Source: Halarcobacter sp. (GTDB taxonomy: Bacteria > Campylobacterota > Campylobacteria > Campylobacterales > Arcobacteraceae). From it: a stretch of DNA of 64,000 nucleotides. The notes under the pieces are model-generated. The model was given only the letters and a program-made list of their open reading frames with translations, did no database searches and was not told the DNA's origin. Shown piece by piece: positions 9,401-15,575 of this stretch (position 1 is its first letter; each line of letters starts with the position of its first letter). Position numbers and translations under genes: made by a program. The DNA lies in the NCBI GenBank assembly GCA_030145305.1, contig JAQYVX010000002.1:1-64000 (forward strand), written 5' to 3'.

Positions 9401-11429
9401 CAATAGTATCAAAAGGATAAACATCCACATCTTTAAACTTTCGCACAGCTCTTCCATCATCAAAAACAGTAGCAATTAGACTTGTTTTTATTAACGAATT
9501 AGAAGTTTTATTTAGTTTTAGATTTATTGAAAAATTCTTATAACCATTTTCATCTAATTTACCACTTTCATTTATATTTGAAAAGGCTAAAGTTTTATCT
9601 TTTTCTAAAAAATTCTCAAAAGAATAATCTTTGAAATCTTTTGAAACATAAGTAGCAGCATTTGATATAACTTCAATATCATAAGCTAATGCACTTGCAG
9701 GAGTTCCAAATAAATACTTACTTTTTATATCAAAATTGATTTTTTCATTTGCAAAGTATTTATCTTTTGATGACTTAACTTTCACTTCTATTTTCTCAGG
9801 AATAAAAGCTTCAACATAGAACTCTTTATATGCAATTTGTTCTTTTCCTAATAAAACATTTATTCTGTATTTTCCTGTTTTATAATTGTTAAAAGATGTG
9901 AATTTATACTCTGCAATTCCTGCTTCGTTTAATATAAGTTTTTGGGTAAATAATTCTTTTTGCCTAGGGTCAATAAATTGTAAATATATTATTTGATTTT
10001 TCAAACTTTTAAAATCTTTATTTTTTACAGTAATTAACATATTTACACTATCATTAGGTCTTAATAATGTTCTTTCCATAAATATTAAAGAGTCATATTC
10101 AGTTTGATTTTTAATATTGTCATTTAAAATATCATATGAGGAAATTGAATCTGACAAGTTTAAAAAATTTATTTGTTCATCTTTTTTTACAATCACGAGC
10201 TTTGGATAACTCTTAACAATATTTTGATAAGCTTTTTTATAAATACCATCACTATTAGTTTTGCCTTTAAATAATAACTTATTATTTTTGCTATATACCC
10301 AAATATCAGCATTTGCAATTGATTTATTTGAAGCTAAAGATCTAATAGAAAAGAACATTTGATTGTTTGCTACTTTTGTAGAAATACCCAAATCACTTTT
10401 AAAAATAAGTTTTGAGTCTACCTTATATTTGTTTTTGTTATCTTTTATCAAGATAAGATAAATCCCATCCTCTTCATGAAGAAGTTTATCATTAAAACTT
10501 AACTGTGAAGTTATTGTCTTATTTTGCTCATAAGGTATTGCTTTTTTATATTTTTGAATCGTTTCACCAATAGATTTAAAATTGTATTCATCTTGGTAGT
10601 ATTTATTATCAAAATAACTCTTTTTAAAAAGATTTAAATAATTTAAATTTTCTTTATTAACTTTTATAATCTCCACATTTATTGCTTCAATATTTGTTGT
10701 TTGTATATCCACTGCTTCTGAATATGAAGAAACATATGATTTATAAGATGTGAATTTTAGATTTCTACTTATATCTCCAAAAGAAGCTTTTAATTTAATA
10801 TCATCTTTTGCAATAGCAGAACCTGCTTCAAATCCTTTTTTTAAAGTATATAAATACTCTTTATTTGGTTTAAAATCCCCATAAATGTAGAGTCTATCTC
10901 TTTTTACAAGGTATGAATAATCTATCTTATCAATAAATTCTATGTAGTTTCTAATATCTTTTGTAAGAATATCCCCACTATTAAAAGTAAGTATAAAATG
11001 AGCAGATTTTAAATCATTGAAGATTATATCTCTATAAATATTTTTTGGTTTTAATTCTTCTGATTTAAAAATAAAGTTCTTAGCATAATCATATTTAACT
11101 TGTATATTAGGATTAGGATTTATAATTCCTTTTATTTTTATCTTATAATTTATATCTTTTTTTAAATCTCCATTTATTATAAGCCAAGAACCTTGACGAT
11201 AAATATTTATATCTTGGGCTTTGTTATTTAAATCAAAAACTTTTATCATCTTATTTAAAGCAAGGCCTTCTTCAAAATAGGGAAAAGCTAGTTCAACTTT
11301 TTGGTTGTTGTTATTTAAATATAATCTTGTATCAGGATTTTTAATAATTTGTTTGTTATTTGCAAATAAATTCTCTCCAGCTGTCAAAAAAAGCAATATT
11401 ATGCTTAGGGTTAAAATTAAATTTTTCAT
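6459..11429 (-). CDS. Bacterial alpha-2-macroglobulin (periplasmic protease-trapping protein, YfhM type)
   Basis: A 1656-residue large alpha-2-macroglobulin. The N-terminus is a signal peptide (residues about 1-23) with no lipobox cysteine, unlike the E. coli lipoprotein. A run of MG-type beta domains follows. The thioester motif GCAEQ (in YPHGCAEQTSSQ, near residue 1210) is intact, so covalent capture of attacking proteases is expected. After it come the alpha-helical thioester domain (WSGGYYVNNYASFYTTYV) and a receptor-binding-like C-terminus. It sits upstream of, and overlaps, pbpC. Family knowledge says such proteins trap proteases that breach the outer membrane while PBP1C repairs murein. 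The intergenic gap upstream (11430-11495) shows no clear promoter motif. Confidence 0.92.
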   Translation of the reverse strand: MKNLILTLSIILLFLTAGENLFANNKQIIKNPDTRLYLNNNNQKVELAFPYFEEGLALNKMIKVFDLNNKAQDINIYRQGSWLIINGDLKKDINYKIKIKGIINPNPNIQVKYDYAKNFIFKSEELKPKNIYRDIIFNDLKSAHFILTFNSGDILTKDIRNYIEFIDKIDYSYLVKRDRLYIYGDFKPNKEYLYTLKKGFEAGSAIAKDDIKLKASFGDISRNLKFTSYKSYVSSYSEAVDIQTTNIEAINVEIIKVNKENLNYLNLFKKSYFDNKYYQDEYNFKSIGETIQKYKKAIPYEQNKTITSQLSFNDKLLHEEDGIYLILIKDNKNKYKVDSKLIFKSDLGISTKVANNQMFFSIRSLASNKSIANADIWVYSKNNKLLFKGKTNSDGIYKKAYQNIVKSYPKLVIVKKDEQINFLNLSDSISSYDILNDNIKNQTEYDSLIFMERTLLRPNDSVNMLITVKNKDFKSLKNQIIYLQFIDPRQKELFTQKLILNEAGIAEYKFTSFNNYKTGKYRINVLLGKEQIAYKEFYVEAFIPEKIEVKVKSSKDKYFANEKINFDIKSKYLFGTPASALAYDIEVISNAATYVSKDFKDYSFENFLEKDKTLAFSNINESGKLDENGYKNFSINLKLNKTSNSLIKTSLIATVFDDGRAVRKFKDVDVYPFDTIVGITKEFEGTVKTDEEVSFNTILLNPMSKTKIATSQRLKVRVFKKYYHYYAGEEIREVENFSINSNEKIKVRPKEGGEYYVLVETNKGQISSETFYASGWTYDPVNIKDKSSYKISIKTNKELYKQGDNISIDLKSPISGKLLLTFEEDEILDYKVIELTSNTAVLNIPMNNKIKKGAYIKAQIIRSTETSDDIFPFRVIGSTYIKKDNSDKKLNVEINSKNLYKSGQEVEIKVSTNPNNTNSYAVVSMVDMGILNIINEKPINAFEYYDKKNKDNISLYDLYSNLQKINILKSEPSSGDGIKSMREKHISPDAINQRVEPLSFWSKIIKLDKDGTGIAKFKLTNFNGQVLIQALIINDLKIGSSNKKVTIKDDIVIKPTLPRFFIKNDEARVPLRLLNTTNQVQKIKLFIQSSSNLSIGKNTEELVLNPKQSKVLEVKINALEEGLSKLIFKISKDKDNLSESFINETSIYVKDKFDYKLISKSGIINKQEIKEIKIIDEDAKKLNTEVKAYLGIDNSPFTKLSKSTKYLISYPHGCAEQTSSQVLAMLMSKKFIDKKDKKLLFEREVFIKEGIHKLLSMQNSKGMFTYWSGGYYVNNYASFYTTYVLKILSENGFNVPKNALKKAFEAHWDIFKKEYKDLDFFSMNASKRDTNMIYDNNMYGDTLTSYIALAVSMKRYKNDFEYKTLIEKAKKYFKNYDMDRQREYSQSFYSPIKDIASSLYLYSKYINSDLEDDFSKDLLRTLNQYINDDKLYSTQDKAFVMLALTSYYKNLDTSNTKINAIVKYENELENIEAKSYKKILVKNKDSLSINNQGGVLNYILDINKPLDLEVNSKKISELDPIYMKADIINDNGKVIDYNNLKLGNKLFMKVTIKSNKKIENVAVNIQIPAGLEIINPRLYKSNSQKFKNIDYSPDYEDYRDDRVLSYLTTTKKKKIFYIPLIATTRGIFTYPASYIEVMYDSRINSYYKPSKKIIIK

Positions 11430-11495
11430 TGGTAAACCTTTTTGGATAGTAGTAATTAATATTCTATATTTTTGCCTATTATACTAAAATTAGAT

Positions 11496-11591
11496 ATGGC
11501 TACGATTAGAAATGCTTTAAAAATGGGTGTTTCTTTGAACTTTTATATTAAAAGTCTTATAGAGAAAGATGTGAAACTATCTTTAAGTTAA
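11496..11591 (+). pseudogene. 31-codon ribbon-helix-helix-like remnant
   Basis: An ATG-started 31-codon frame whose product reads MATIRNALKMGVSLNFYIK followed by SLIEKDVKLSLS. The stretch MGVSLNFYIKSLIEKD resembles the helix pair of CopG/RHH antitoxins (LGISLNEYIxxLIxKD). There is no ribosome site and no partner toxin, and it is shorter than a working RHH antitoxin. It may be a decayed antitoxin at the edge of the accessory island, or chance. Low confidence. Confidence 0.22.
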
Positions 11592-11599
11592 GATAGTTT
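11574..11599. terminator. Perfect 10-bp hairpin at the island edge
   Basis: AAACTATCTT and AAGATAGTTT form a perfect 10-bp stem around a 6-base loop. The stem is AT-rich and no T-run follows, so intrinsic termination would be weak. It could equally be an operator or a repeat-end scar. It overlaps the end of the small RHH-like remnant. Confidence 0.3.
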
Positions 11600-11653
11600 G
11601 ATAATTATATATACTATCCTTGAAAAATTTTAAAATAATAATAAAGAGCATAA

Positions 11654-12182
11654 ATGAATTTAGATAAATTAAAAAATTTAGAATCAGAGTTTTTATGTAG
11701 GTATCCAAAAGGTTTTGAAGACGAGGATTTTTTCCCAACAATAAAAAAGTTTAATCCTGAAAAATTAGAAAAATTTGCAAAAGATGTATTAAAAAAAGAG
11801 AACTTTTCAAATCCAAATTTACTTATAGAAGGATTTTTTAAAACAGTGCAAAAATCAGTTATGGTGTCACTATTTGATAAGTTAAAATTAAAAGATGCTA
11901 TTTCTAGTTTAAACTCATATGAGAAAGATATGTTAAGTATAGAAATATATGAACTTTTATATGGCAATAAAAAAAATGGTTTTGAAGATTTAGTAGAATT
12001 TCTAGCCCAATATAACTTAGCAAAATGGACTATTATAAGTGTAACTCCATATTGTCTAAATAGACATAGTGATTACTAAAGCTTTAGATGAAATGAAATC
12101 AAATCTACATGATTCACTTACATTTGACAATGTAGCCTTTACTAGCTTTTTAAAAGTAGCTATAGAGTCTGACGAGGATTGA
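11654..12182 (+). pseudogene. Frameshifted conserved hypothetical gene
   Basis: The first frame (11654-12079, 141 residues, starting MNLDKLKNLESEFLCRYPKGF) looks like real protein: charged, helical, ending KWTIISVTPYCLNRHSDY. Right after that stop, the +1 frame (12069-12182) runs 37 further codons (VITKALDEMKSNLHDSLTF, then a segment ending AIESDED) that also look coding. The likeliest reading is one gene of about 175-180 codons broken by a frameshift near 12060, or a truncated gene with a replaced tail. I do not recognise a function. It stands immediately left of a copy of the GTAAACTGTCACCGGAACTT-type repeat, in keeping with rearrangement here. A sequencing error is possible. Confidence 0.45.
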
Positions 12183-12205
12183 TAGATATTAAGTAATAAA
12201 ATATT

Positions 12206-12228
12206 GAGTAAACTATCACCGGAACTTT
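12206..12228. repeat. Copy 1 of the GTAAACTGTCACCGGAACTT-type repeat (isolated 23-bp core)
   Basis: This 23-base stretch matches the core of the two elements at 18007-18029 and 18915-18937 at 21 of 23 positions and has the same orientation. The neighbouring bases do not match the 96-bp element, so only the core is present. It lies between the frameshifted gene and arfB, marking the left edge of the rearranged region. The resemblance to sequences next to REP-associated (RAYT/IS200-like) transposases is from memory and unverified. Confidence 0.6.
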
Positions 12229-12260
12229 TCAACTTTTCAAGAGACATCGTAAATCTAATA

Positions 12261-12686
12261 TTAATGTTCCCTCTCTACTCTTCCACGCAACTTCTTTTGG
12301 GAACTTAGTTTCTTTTTAGAGTTTAATCGTCTGTTTACAGACCCTTTTGTTGGTTTGGTAGCTACTCTTCTTTTTTCTACTACATTCACACTTTTTATTA
12401 GCTCTACCAAACGTTCAAATACTTCGTCTCTGTTTTGTTCTTGGCTTCTGTACTGTTGTGACTTTATAACTATAATACCCTCTTTAGTAATACGTTTATC
12501 TTTGAGTTCTAATAACTTATTTTTATAGAACTCTGACAAGGAGGAAGCCTCTATATCAAAACGCAAATGAATAGCAGCAGAAACCTTATTGACCTTCTGC
12601 CCACCAGAACCTTGTCCTCTAATAGCAGATATTTCTACTTCGTTTTCATCTAGTGTTATGCTGTTTGATATTTTTAATTCTGACAT
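12261..12686 (-). CDS. arfB: Alternative ribosome-rescue factor ArfB (YaeJ)
   Basis: A 141-residue codon-independent peptidyl-tRNA hydrolase that frees ribosomes stalled on mRNA lacking a stop codon. The catalytic GGQ motif lies in AIRGQGSGGQKVNK near residue 29. The protein ends in the lysine/arginine-rich tail (NRRLNSKKKLSSQKKLRGR) that enters the empty mRNA channel. Its length is the usual 135-145. The tail and the absence of a codon-recognition domain separate it from RF1/RF2. It is a housekeeping gene at the left border of the accessory island, transcribed toward the repeat copy at 12.2 kb. Confidence 0.93.
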   Translation of the reverse strand: MSELKISNSITLDENEVEISAIRGQGSGGQKVNKVSAAIHLRFDIEASSLSEFYKNKLLELKDKRITKEGIIVIKSQQYRSQEQNRDEVFERLVELIKSVNVVEKRRVATKPTKGSVNRRLNSKKKLSSQKKLRGRVEREH

Positions 12687-12766
12687 CTTATTTTTATATC
12701 CTAGTATTTAGAATTTTTTAATTTATGAAATATATTATAATTAGTAGTTGATCTTTGAATCAATAC

Positions 12767-13132
12767 CTAAGAGTATGATACTTTTCCAAAAAGGCTTTCA
12801 AAAGGTATTTTTAATTGTTCATGTAAATTTTTAATCATTGCCGTTGTAAGTTTTCGTTGACCATTTAAAACTTTTGATACTATAGATTTATCTCCTAAAA
12901 TAGGTACTAAATCTTTTTGTTTTAAGCCTTCTTGTTCCATTCTAAATAATATGGCACTAATTGGATCAGGGGCTTCTATCTTGTAGTGTTTTTCTTCATA
13001 AGATTCTACAAGTGTAGTTAATATATCTAACTCATCAAATTCAGGAGTATTTGGAAGTGATTCTATTAATTCATATATTCTTACTAGTGTATTTTCATAA
13101 TCTTGTTCTGTTCGAATTGGTTTTATACTCAT
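12767..13132 (-). CDS. higA: HigA-type antitoxin (helix-turn-helix)
   Basis: About 121 residues with a C-terminal helix-turn-helix: EGLKQKDLVPILGDKSIVSK followed by VLNGQRKLTTAMIKNL. This is the HigA/XRE pattern that neutralises HigB and represses the operon. I chose the ATG at 13130-13132: it has an AAGAGG ribosome site 6 bases upstream and begins one base after the toxin stop codon. An upstream in-frame start at 13162 would place the first ten codons inside the toxin gene and lacks support. The toxin-first, antitoxin-second order is typical of higBA. Confidence 0.88.
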   Translation of the reverse strand: MSIKPIRTEQDYENTLVRIYELIESLPNTPEFDELDILTTLVESYEEKHYKIEAPDPISAILFRMEQEGLKQKDLVPILGDKSIVSKVLNGQRKLTTAMIKNLHEQLKIPFESLFGKVSYS

Positions 13133-13133
13133 C

Positions 13134-13433
13134 TTATACCTCTTTTGCATCAATATCATCATATTGTTTATGTGTTCCTACAAATCTTATAAAAACTATT
13201 TGAGCAGGATAGTTGATTGCTATTATTAATCTGTATTTATTTCCATGTATATTAAATACAACTCTATTATTTCCAACAATACTTGCACTTTTATATTGTT
13301 CTTTTATCTCATTTGGATTTTTCCAATTAGTTTTTAGAACCTCTTTATGCCAAGATTCTAAAGAATTCTTACTATCAAAATATAAAGGATTCTCATAAAA
13401 TTCTTTTAAGTGCTTCTTTGAAATTATTCTCAT
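13134..13433 (-). CDS. higB: HigB-family mRNA interferase toxin
   Basis: A 99-residue toxin. It begins MRIISKKHLKEFYENP and contains the conserved NKYRLIIAINYPAQIVFIRF, then VGTHKQYDDIDA, matching the HigB_toxin family that cleaves mRNA at the ribosome. It is directly upstream of higA with a one-base gap. A consensus promoter lies so close that the ATG is 5 bases after the -10 box, implying a leaderless or nearly leaderless message. The protein appears complete. Confidence 0.9.
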   Translation of the reverse strand: MRIISKKHLKEFYENPLYFDSKNSLESWHKEVLKTNWKNPNEIKEQYKSASIVGNNRVVFNIHGNKYRLIIAINYPAQIVFIRFVGTHKQYDDIDAKEV

Positions 13434-13438
13434 AGGTA

Positions 13439-13470
13439 ATTATATCTATTTGTTGCCATTTTGTCAACAA
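13439..13470 (-). promoter_or_regulatory. higBA promoter with overlapping dyad operator
   Basis: On the reverse strand TTGACA (13462-13467) and TATAAT (13439-13444) are separated by exactly 17 bases, a consensus sigma-70 promoter. An inverted repeat TTGTTG...CAACAA (13450-13470) covers the -35 box and is a good candidate for the HigA/HigBA autorepression operator. The higB ATG begins 5 bases after the -10 box. Confidence 0.75.
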
Positions 13471-13499
13471 ATTTAGAATTTTATTTATTTGTTAAATTT

Positions 13500-13847
13500 T
13501 TAATTTCCACAGCTTTTACAAAAAACCTCTTTTTGATTAACTGTATTTAAACCTTTTCTTTGTGTAGTATCGCACTTTATACAAATAAAACTAAGCATTT
13601 CATGCCCCATATATTTTTTTGAATTTTGAATATTCTTAAATTTTTTTAAATTTTTTTCATTTACTTTTAAAGTAGAATTTACTTCTATTTTTTCATTAGA
13701 AATATTTTCATCTTTAACAACTTTTTCTTTTATTCTATATTTTTTATCATAATCTATTAAAACTGGTTTATGTTCACTTAATAAAATATTACCAATATTC
13801 TCTAGTTTTTTAGTACTTGGTATTTTATTAGTTACCATTTTTGCCAC
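13500..13847 (-). CDS. Hypothetical protein with C-terminal zinc ribbon; probably 5'-truncated
   Basis: I do not recognise a function. The 115-residue frame has a lysine-rich middle and ends with two CxxC knuckles (CIKCDTTQRKG ... FCKSCGN), a zinc-ribbon of the kind found in DNA- or RNA-binding proteins. The first possible start (GTG at 13845-13847) and the next ATG (13838) both lack a ribosome site. The same frame stays open and protein-like for 34 more codons to 13949 (including KKFCRADTFTEYILNDF) before a TAG, with no ATG, GTG or TTG. The gene has therefore probably lost its true 5' end. It stands alone between higB and the ORF6N gene, in an island with other truncated genes. Confidence 0.55.
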   Translation of the reverse strand: MAKMVTNKIPSTKKLENIGNILLSEHKPVLIDYDKKYRIKEKVVKDENISNEKIEVNSTLKVNEKNLKKFKNIQNSKKYMGHEMLSFICIKCDTTQRKGLNTVNQKEVFCKSCGN

Positions 13848-13980
13848 AGTAGATAAGATTTTTAAGGGACTATGTTTAAAGTCATTTAAAATATATTCAG
13901 TAAAAGTATCCGCACGACAGAACTTTTTTGGAAGAATTTTATTTTTAATCTATTTATATCATATTTTATCCTAATCCAAA

Positions 13981-14805
13981 TTATTCATCTAATCTACTCA
14001 ATATATCAAAAGCTTCAATATCTAATCTTGAAAAAGCAAACCATTTTTTACCTAAATCTTTTAAACTAGCTCCAATATGATAAACATCATTGTCATCAAT
14101 AATAAGAAATCTATCATGAGAACTATTAAATAGTTTTATTTCTATACTAGGATATTGGGAATTATGTTTTTCTAAATCTAAAAGTAATTGTTTTGATATG
14201 TTTTTTGTATATATCGAACATTTTATATCTATATCTCTTTTAGATAATAAAGTTAGTACACTATCATCACAATAGTTATCAATAAGTACAATTGAGTGTT
14301 TTGCGCTTCTAATTAAATCAGATACAAATACATAAGCATCATACATTTGACCATCATAAAATATACCCTGCTTTGGTTTTAGTGATTTATCTTCAAGAGC
14401 ATTAAAAATCTTATCAAACTTTTCATCTATTTCGATTTTATCTTTAATTCTTAGAGTTTCAATATTTCCTAGTCTTTGAAAAATGTATGAATTTTGGGAG
14501 ATGATTTTTCTCATATTTACAAAACTTCTTATAATTTTAAGACTTATCTCAATTGCTATATCACTTCTGAGTATAGCACTTAACATTGATACTCCTTGTT
14601 CTGTAAAAGCATAAGGATTCGAAGTGGAATGTTTCAAACTATTGAAGCGGTCACAATTTGTGACCAGTTCATTTTTTTCTATAGTTGTTAATTGAAATCG
14701 AAAATCTATAGGAAATCTATTTTCATTTCTTTTAACTGCTTGATTAAATACTTTAGTTTCAACCTCATACAATTCTGCAAGATCTTTATCAATCATGACT
14801 TGCAA
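13981..14805 (-). CDS. ORF6N-domain protein with PLD-like C-terminal region; start codon doubtful
   Basis: An N-terminal ORF6N domain (MIDKDLAELYEVETKVFNQ, then NPYAFTEQGVSMLSAIL) of the phage/mobile-element DNA-binding class is followed by a linker and a C-terminal segment with SSHDRFLIIDDNDVYHIGAS. That segment resembles the HxK-type active-site strand of phospholipase-D-like nucleases, though the lysine is an arginine. The listed start is a TTG at 14803-14805. The same frame continues upstream through KKIFTIRGL, the usual conserved beginning of ORF6N proteins, and then into the palindrome at 14847-14866, with no ATG anywhere. The original 5' end seems to have been replaced. If translated at all, it uses TTG or the ATG at 14796. 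It lies downstream of a toxin-antitoxin pair. Confidence 0.7.
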   Translation of the reverse strand: MQVMIDKDLAELYEVETKVFNQAVKRNENRFPIDFRFQLTTIEKNELVTNCDRFNSLKHSTSNPYAFTEQGVSMLSAILRSDIAIEISLKIIRSFVNMRKIISQNSYIFQRLGNIETLRIKDKIEIDEKFDKIFNALEDKSLKPKQGIFYDGQMYDAYVFVSDLIRSAKHSIVLIDNYCDDSVLTLLSKRDIDIKCSIYTKNISKQLLLDLEKHNSQYPSIEIKLFNSSHDRFLIIDDNDVYHIGASLKDLGKKWFAFSRLDIEAFDILSRLDE

Positions 14806-14846
14806 ACCTCTTATTGTAAAGATTTTTTTATGCTTAATTTTTATCG

Positions 14847-14866
14847 TTTTCCCGACGTCGGGAAAA
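14847..14866. repeat. Perfect 20-bp palindrome TTTTCCCGACGTCGGGAAAA
   Basis: A perfect palindrome in the gap between the HI1420-type antitoxin gene and the ORF6N gene. The same core, with longer arms, sits inside dinD at 17704-17731, and a decayed form is at 18780-18807. Read as codons it gives FPDVGK on either strand, matching HFADVGKMV in DinD. It may be an operator, a mobile palindromic element, or a scrap of a dinD-like gene. Confidence 0.75.
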
Positions 14867-14894
14867 TGGTCTAGTTTATTATTCTTACTATAGA

Positions 14895-15182
14895 TTAATT
14901 TATACTACTAGCTTTTAAGTTTATATCCAATGCCTTTAAAACTCTAAGAACCGTATCAAATCTTGGTTTTGAACCTTTTCTAAATGTTTTATATAAACTT
15001 TCTCTTCCCAAACCTGTATCATTTGAAATTTTACTTATTCCTTTTGCCTTTGCAATATTTCCAATAGCTACAAAAAACTCATCCATGTCTCCATCTTCTA
15101 AAACTTGACTAAGGTATTCTGTTATGATTTCGTTATTGTCTAAGTATTGAGAGATATCAAAATCACTTAATTCATTCTTCAT
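14895..15182 (-). CDS. Antitoxin of HI1420 type (addiction-module antidote, helix-turn-helix)
   Basis: A 95-residue antidote protein beginning MKNELSDFDISQYLDNNEII, with the family signature GISKISNDTGLGRESLYKTF, then RKGSKPRFDTVLRVLKAL. This is a helix-turn-helix characteristic of the HI1420/HigA-2 antitoxin family. The gene overlaps its toxin by 11 bases, giving tight coupling. It should neutralise the toxin and bind the dyad at 15479-15496. Confidence 0.9.
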   Translation of the reverse strand: MKNELSDFDISQYLDNNEIITEYLSQVLEDGDMDEFFVAIGNIAKAKGISKISNDTGLGRESLYKTFRKGSKPRFDTVLRVLKALDINLKASSIN

Positions 15183-15474
15183 CTTTATATTCCTTTGCCA
15201 ATATTTTTGCTTTTTTTATATCTATATTTTGAGATGATTTATCACCTCCGATTAAAAGTATCACGATTTTATCAGCATCTTTTATATAATAAACTCTATA
15301 TCCAGGTCCACTTGAAATTCTTAGTTCATAGATATTTTCTGAGATATATTTATAATCTCCAAAATTTCCATTTTTAAGTCTATCTACTCTACGTAAAATA
15401 GAAATTTTTCCTTTTATATCTTTTAATTTTGTCATCCAAGTAGAAAAAAGTTTAGTTTGTTTTATTTTATACAT
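15172..15474 (-). CDS. RelE/ParE-superfamily toxin of HI1419 type
   Basis: A 100-residue toxin (MYKIKQTKLFSTWMTKL; RRVDRLKNGNFGDYKYI; ELRISSGPGYRVYYI; LLIGGDKSSQNIDIKKA). The LRIxxGPGYRVYY and LLxGGDKSSQ blocks are diagnostic of the HI1419 killer proteins that always precede an HI1420 antidote. It probably acts as a ribosome-dependent or free RNase. The ATG follows the candidate -10 box at almost no distance, as in higB. Confidence 0.9.
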   Translation of the reverse strand: MYKIKQTKLFSTWMTKLKDIKGKISILRRVDRLKNGNFGDYKYISENIYELRISSGPGYRVYYIKDADKIVILLIGGDKSSQNIDIKKAKILAKEYKDEE

Positions 15475-15476
15475 TA

Positions 15477-15506
15477 ATTGTATCCTATTAGATACATAGT
15501 TGTCAA
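15477..15506 (-). promoter_or_regulatory. Candidate promoter and TGTATC-6-GATACA operator of the second toxin-antitoxin operon
   Basis: A dyad TGTATC, six bases, GATACA lies at 15479-15496. On the reverse strand TTGACA (15501-15506) is followed after 18 bases by TACAAT (15477-15482), only two bases before the toxin ATG. The dyad fills the spacer, as expected for autorepression. The very short distance to the ATG makes the exact -10 uncertain. Confidence 0.5.
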
Positions 15507-15575
15507 ACTATATTATCTATAACTTTTAATTTGATATATAAGTATATAAAAAATCTATAGAAACAATTAAAAGTA

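Noticed and set aside
12056-12247. 63-residue minus-strand frame (MSLEKLKSSGDSL...)
   Set aside because: It runs across the repeat core and antisense to the frameshifted gene; no ribosome site or homology signal.
13981-14805. Prophage in the island because of ORF6N and DinD/Bro-N domains
   Set aside because: No integrase, capsid, terminase, tail or lysis genes are present; these domains also occur alone in accessory DNA.
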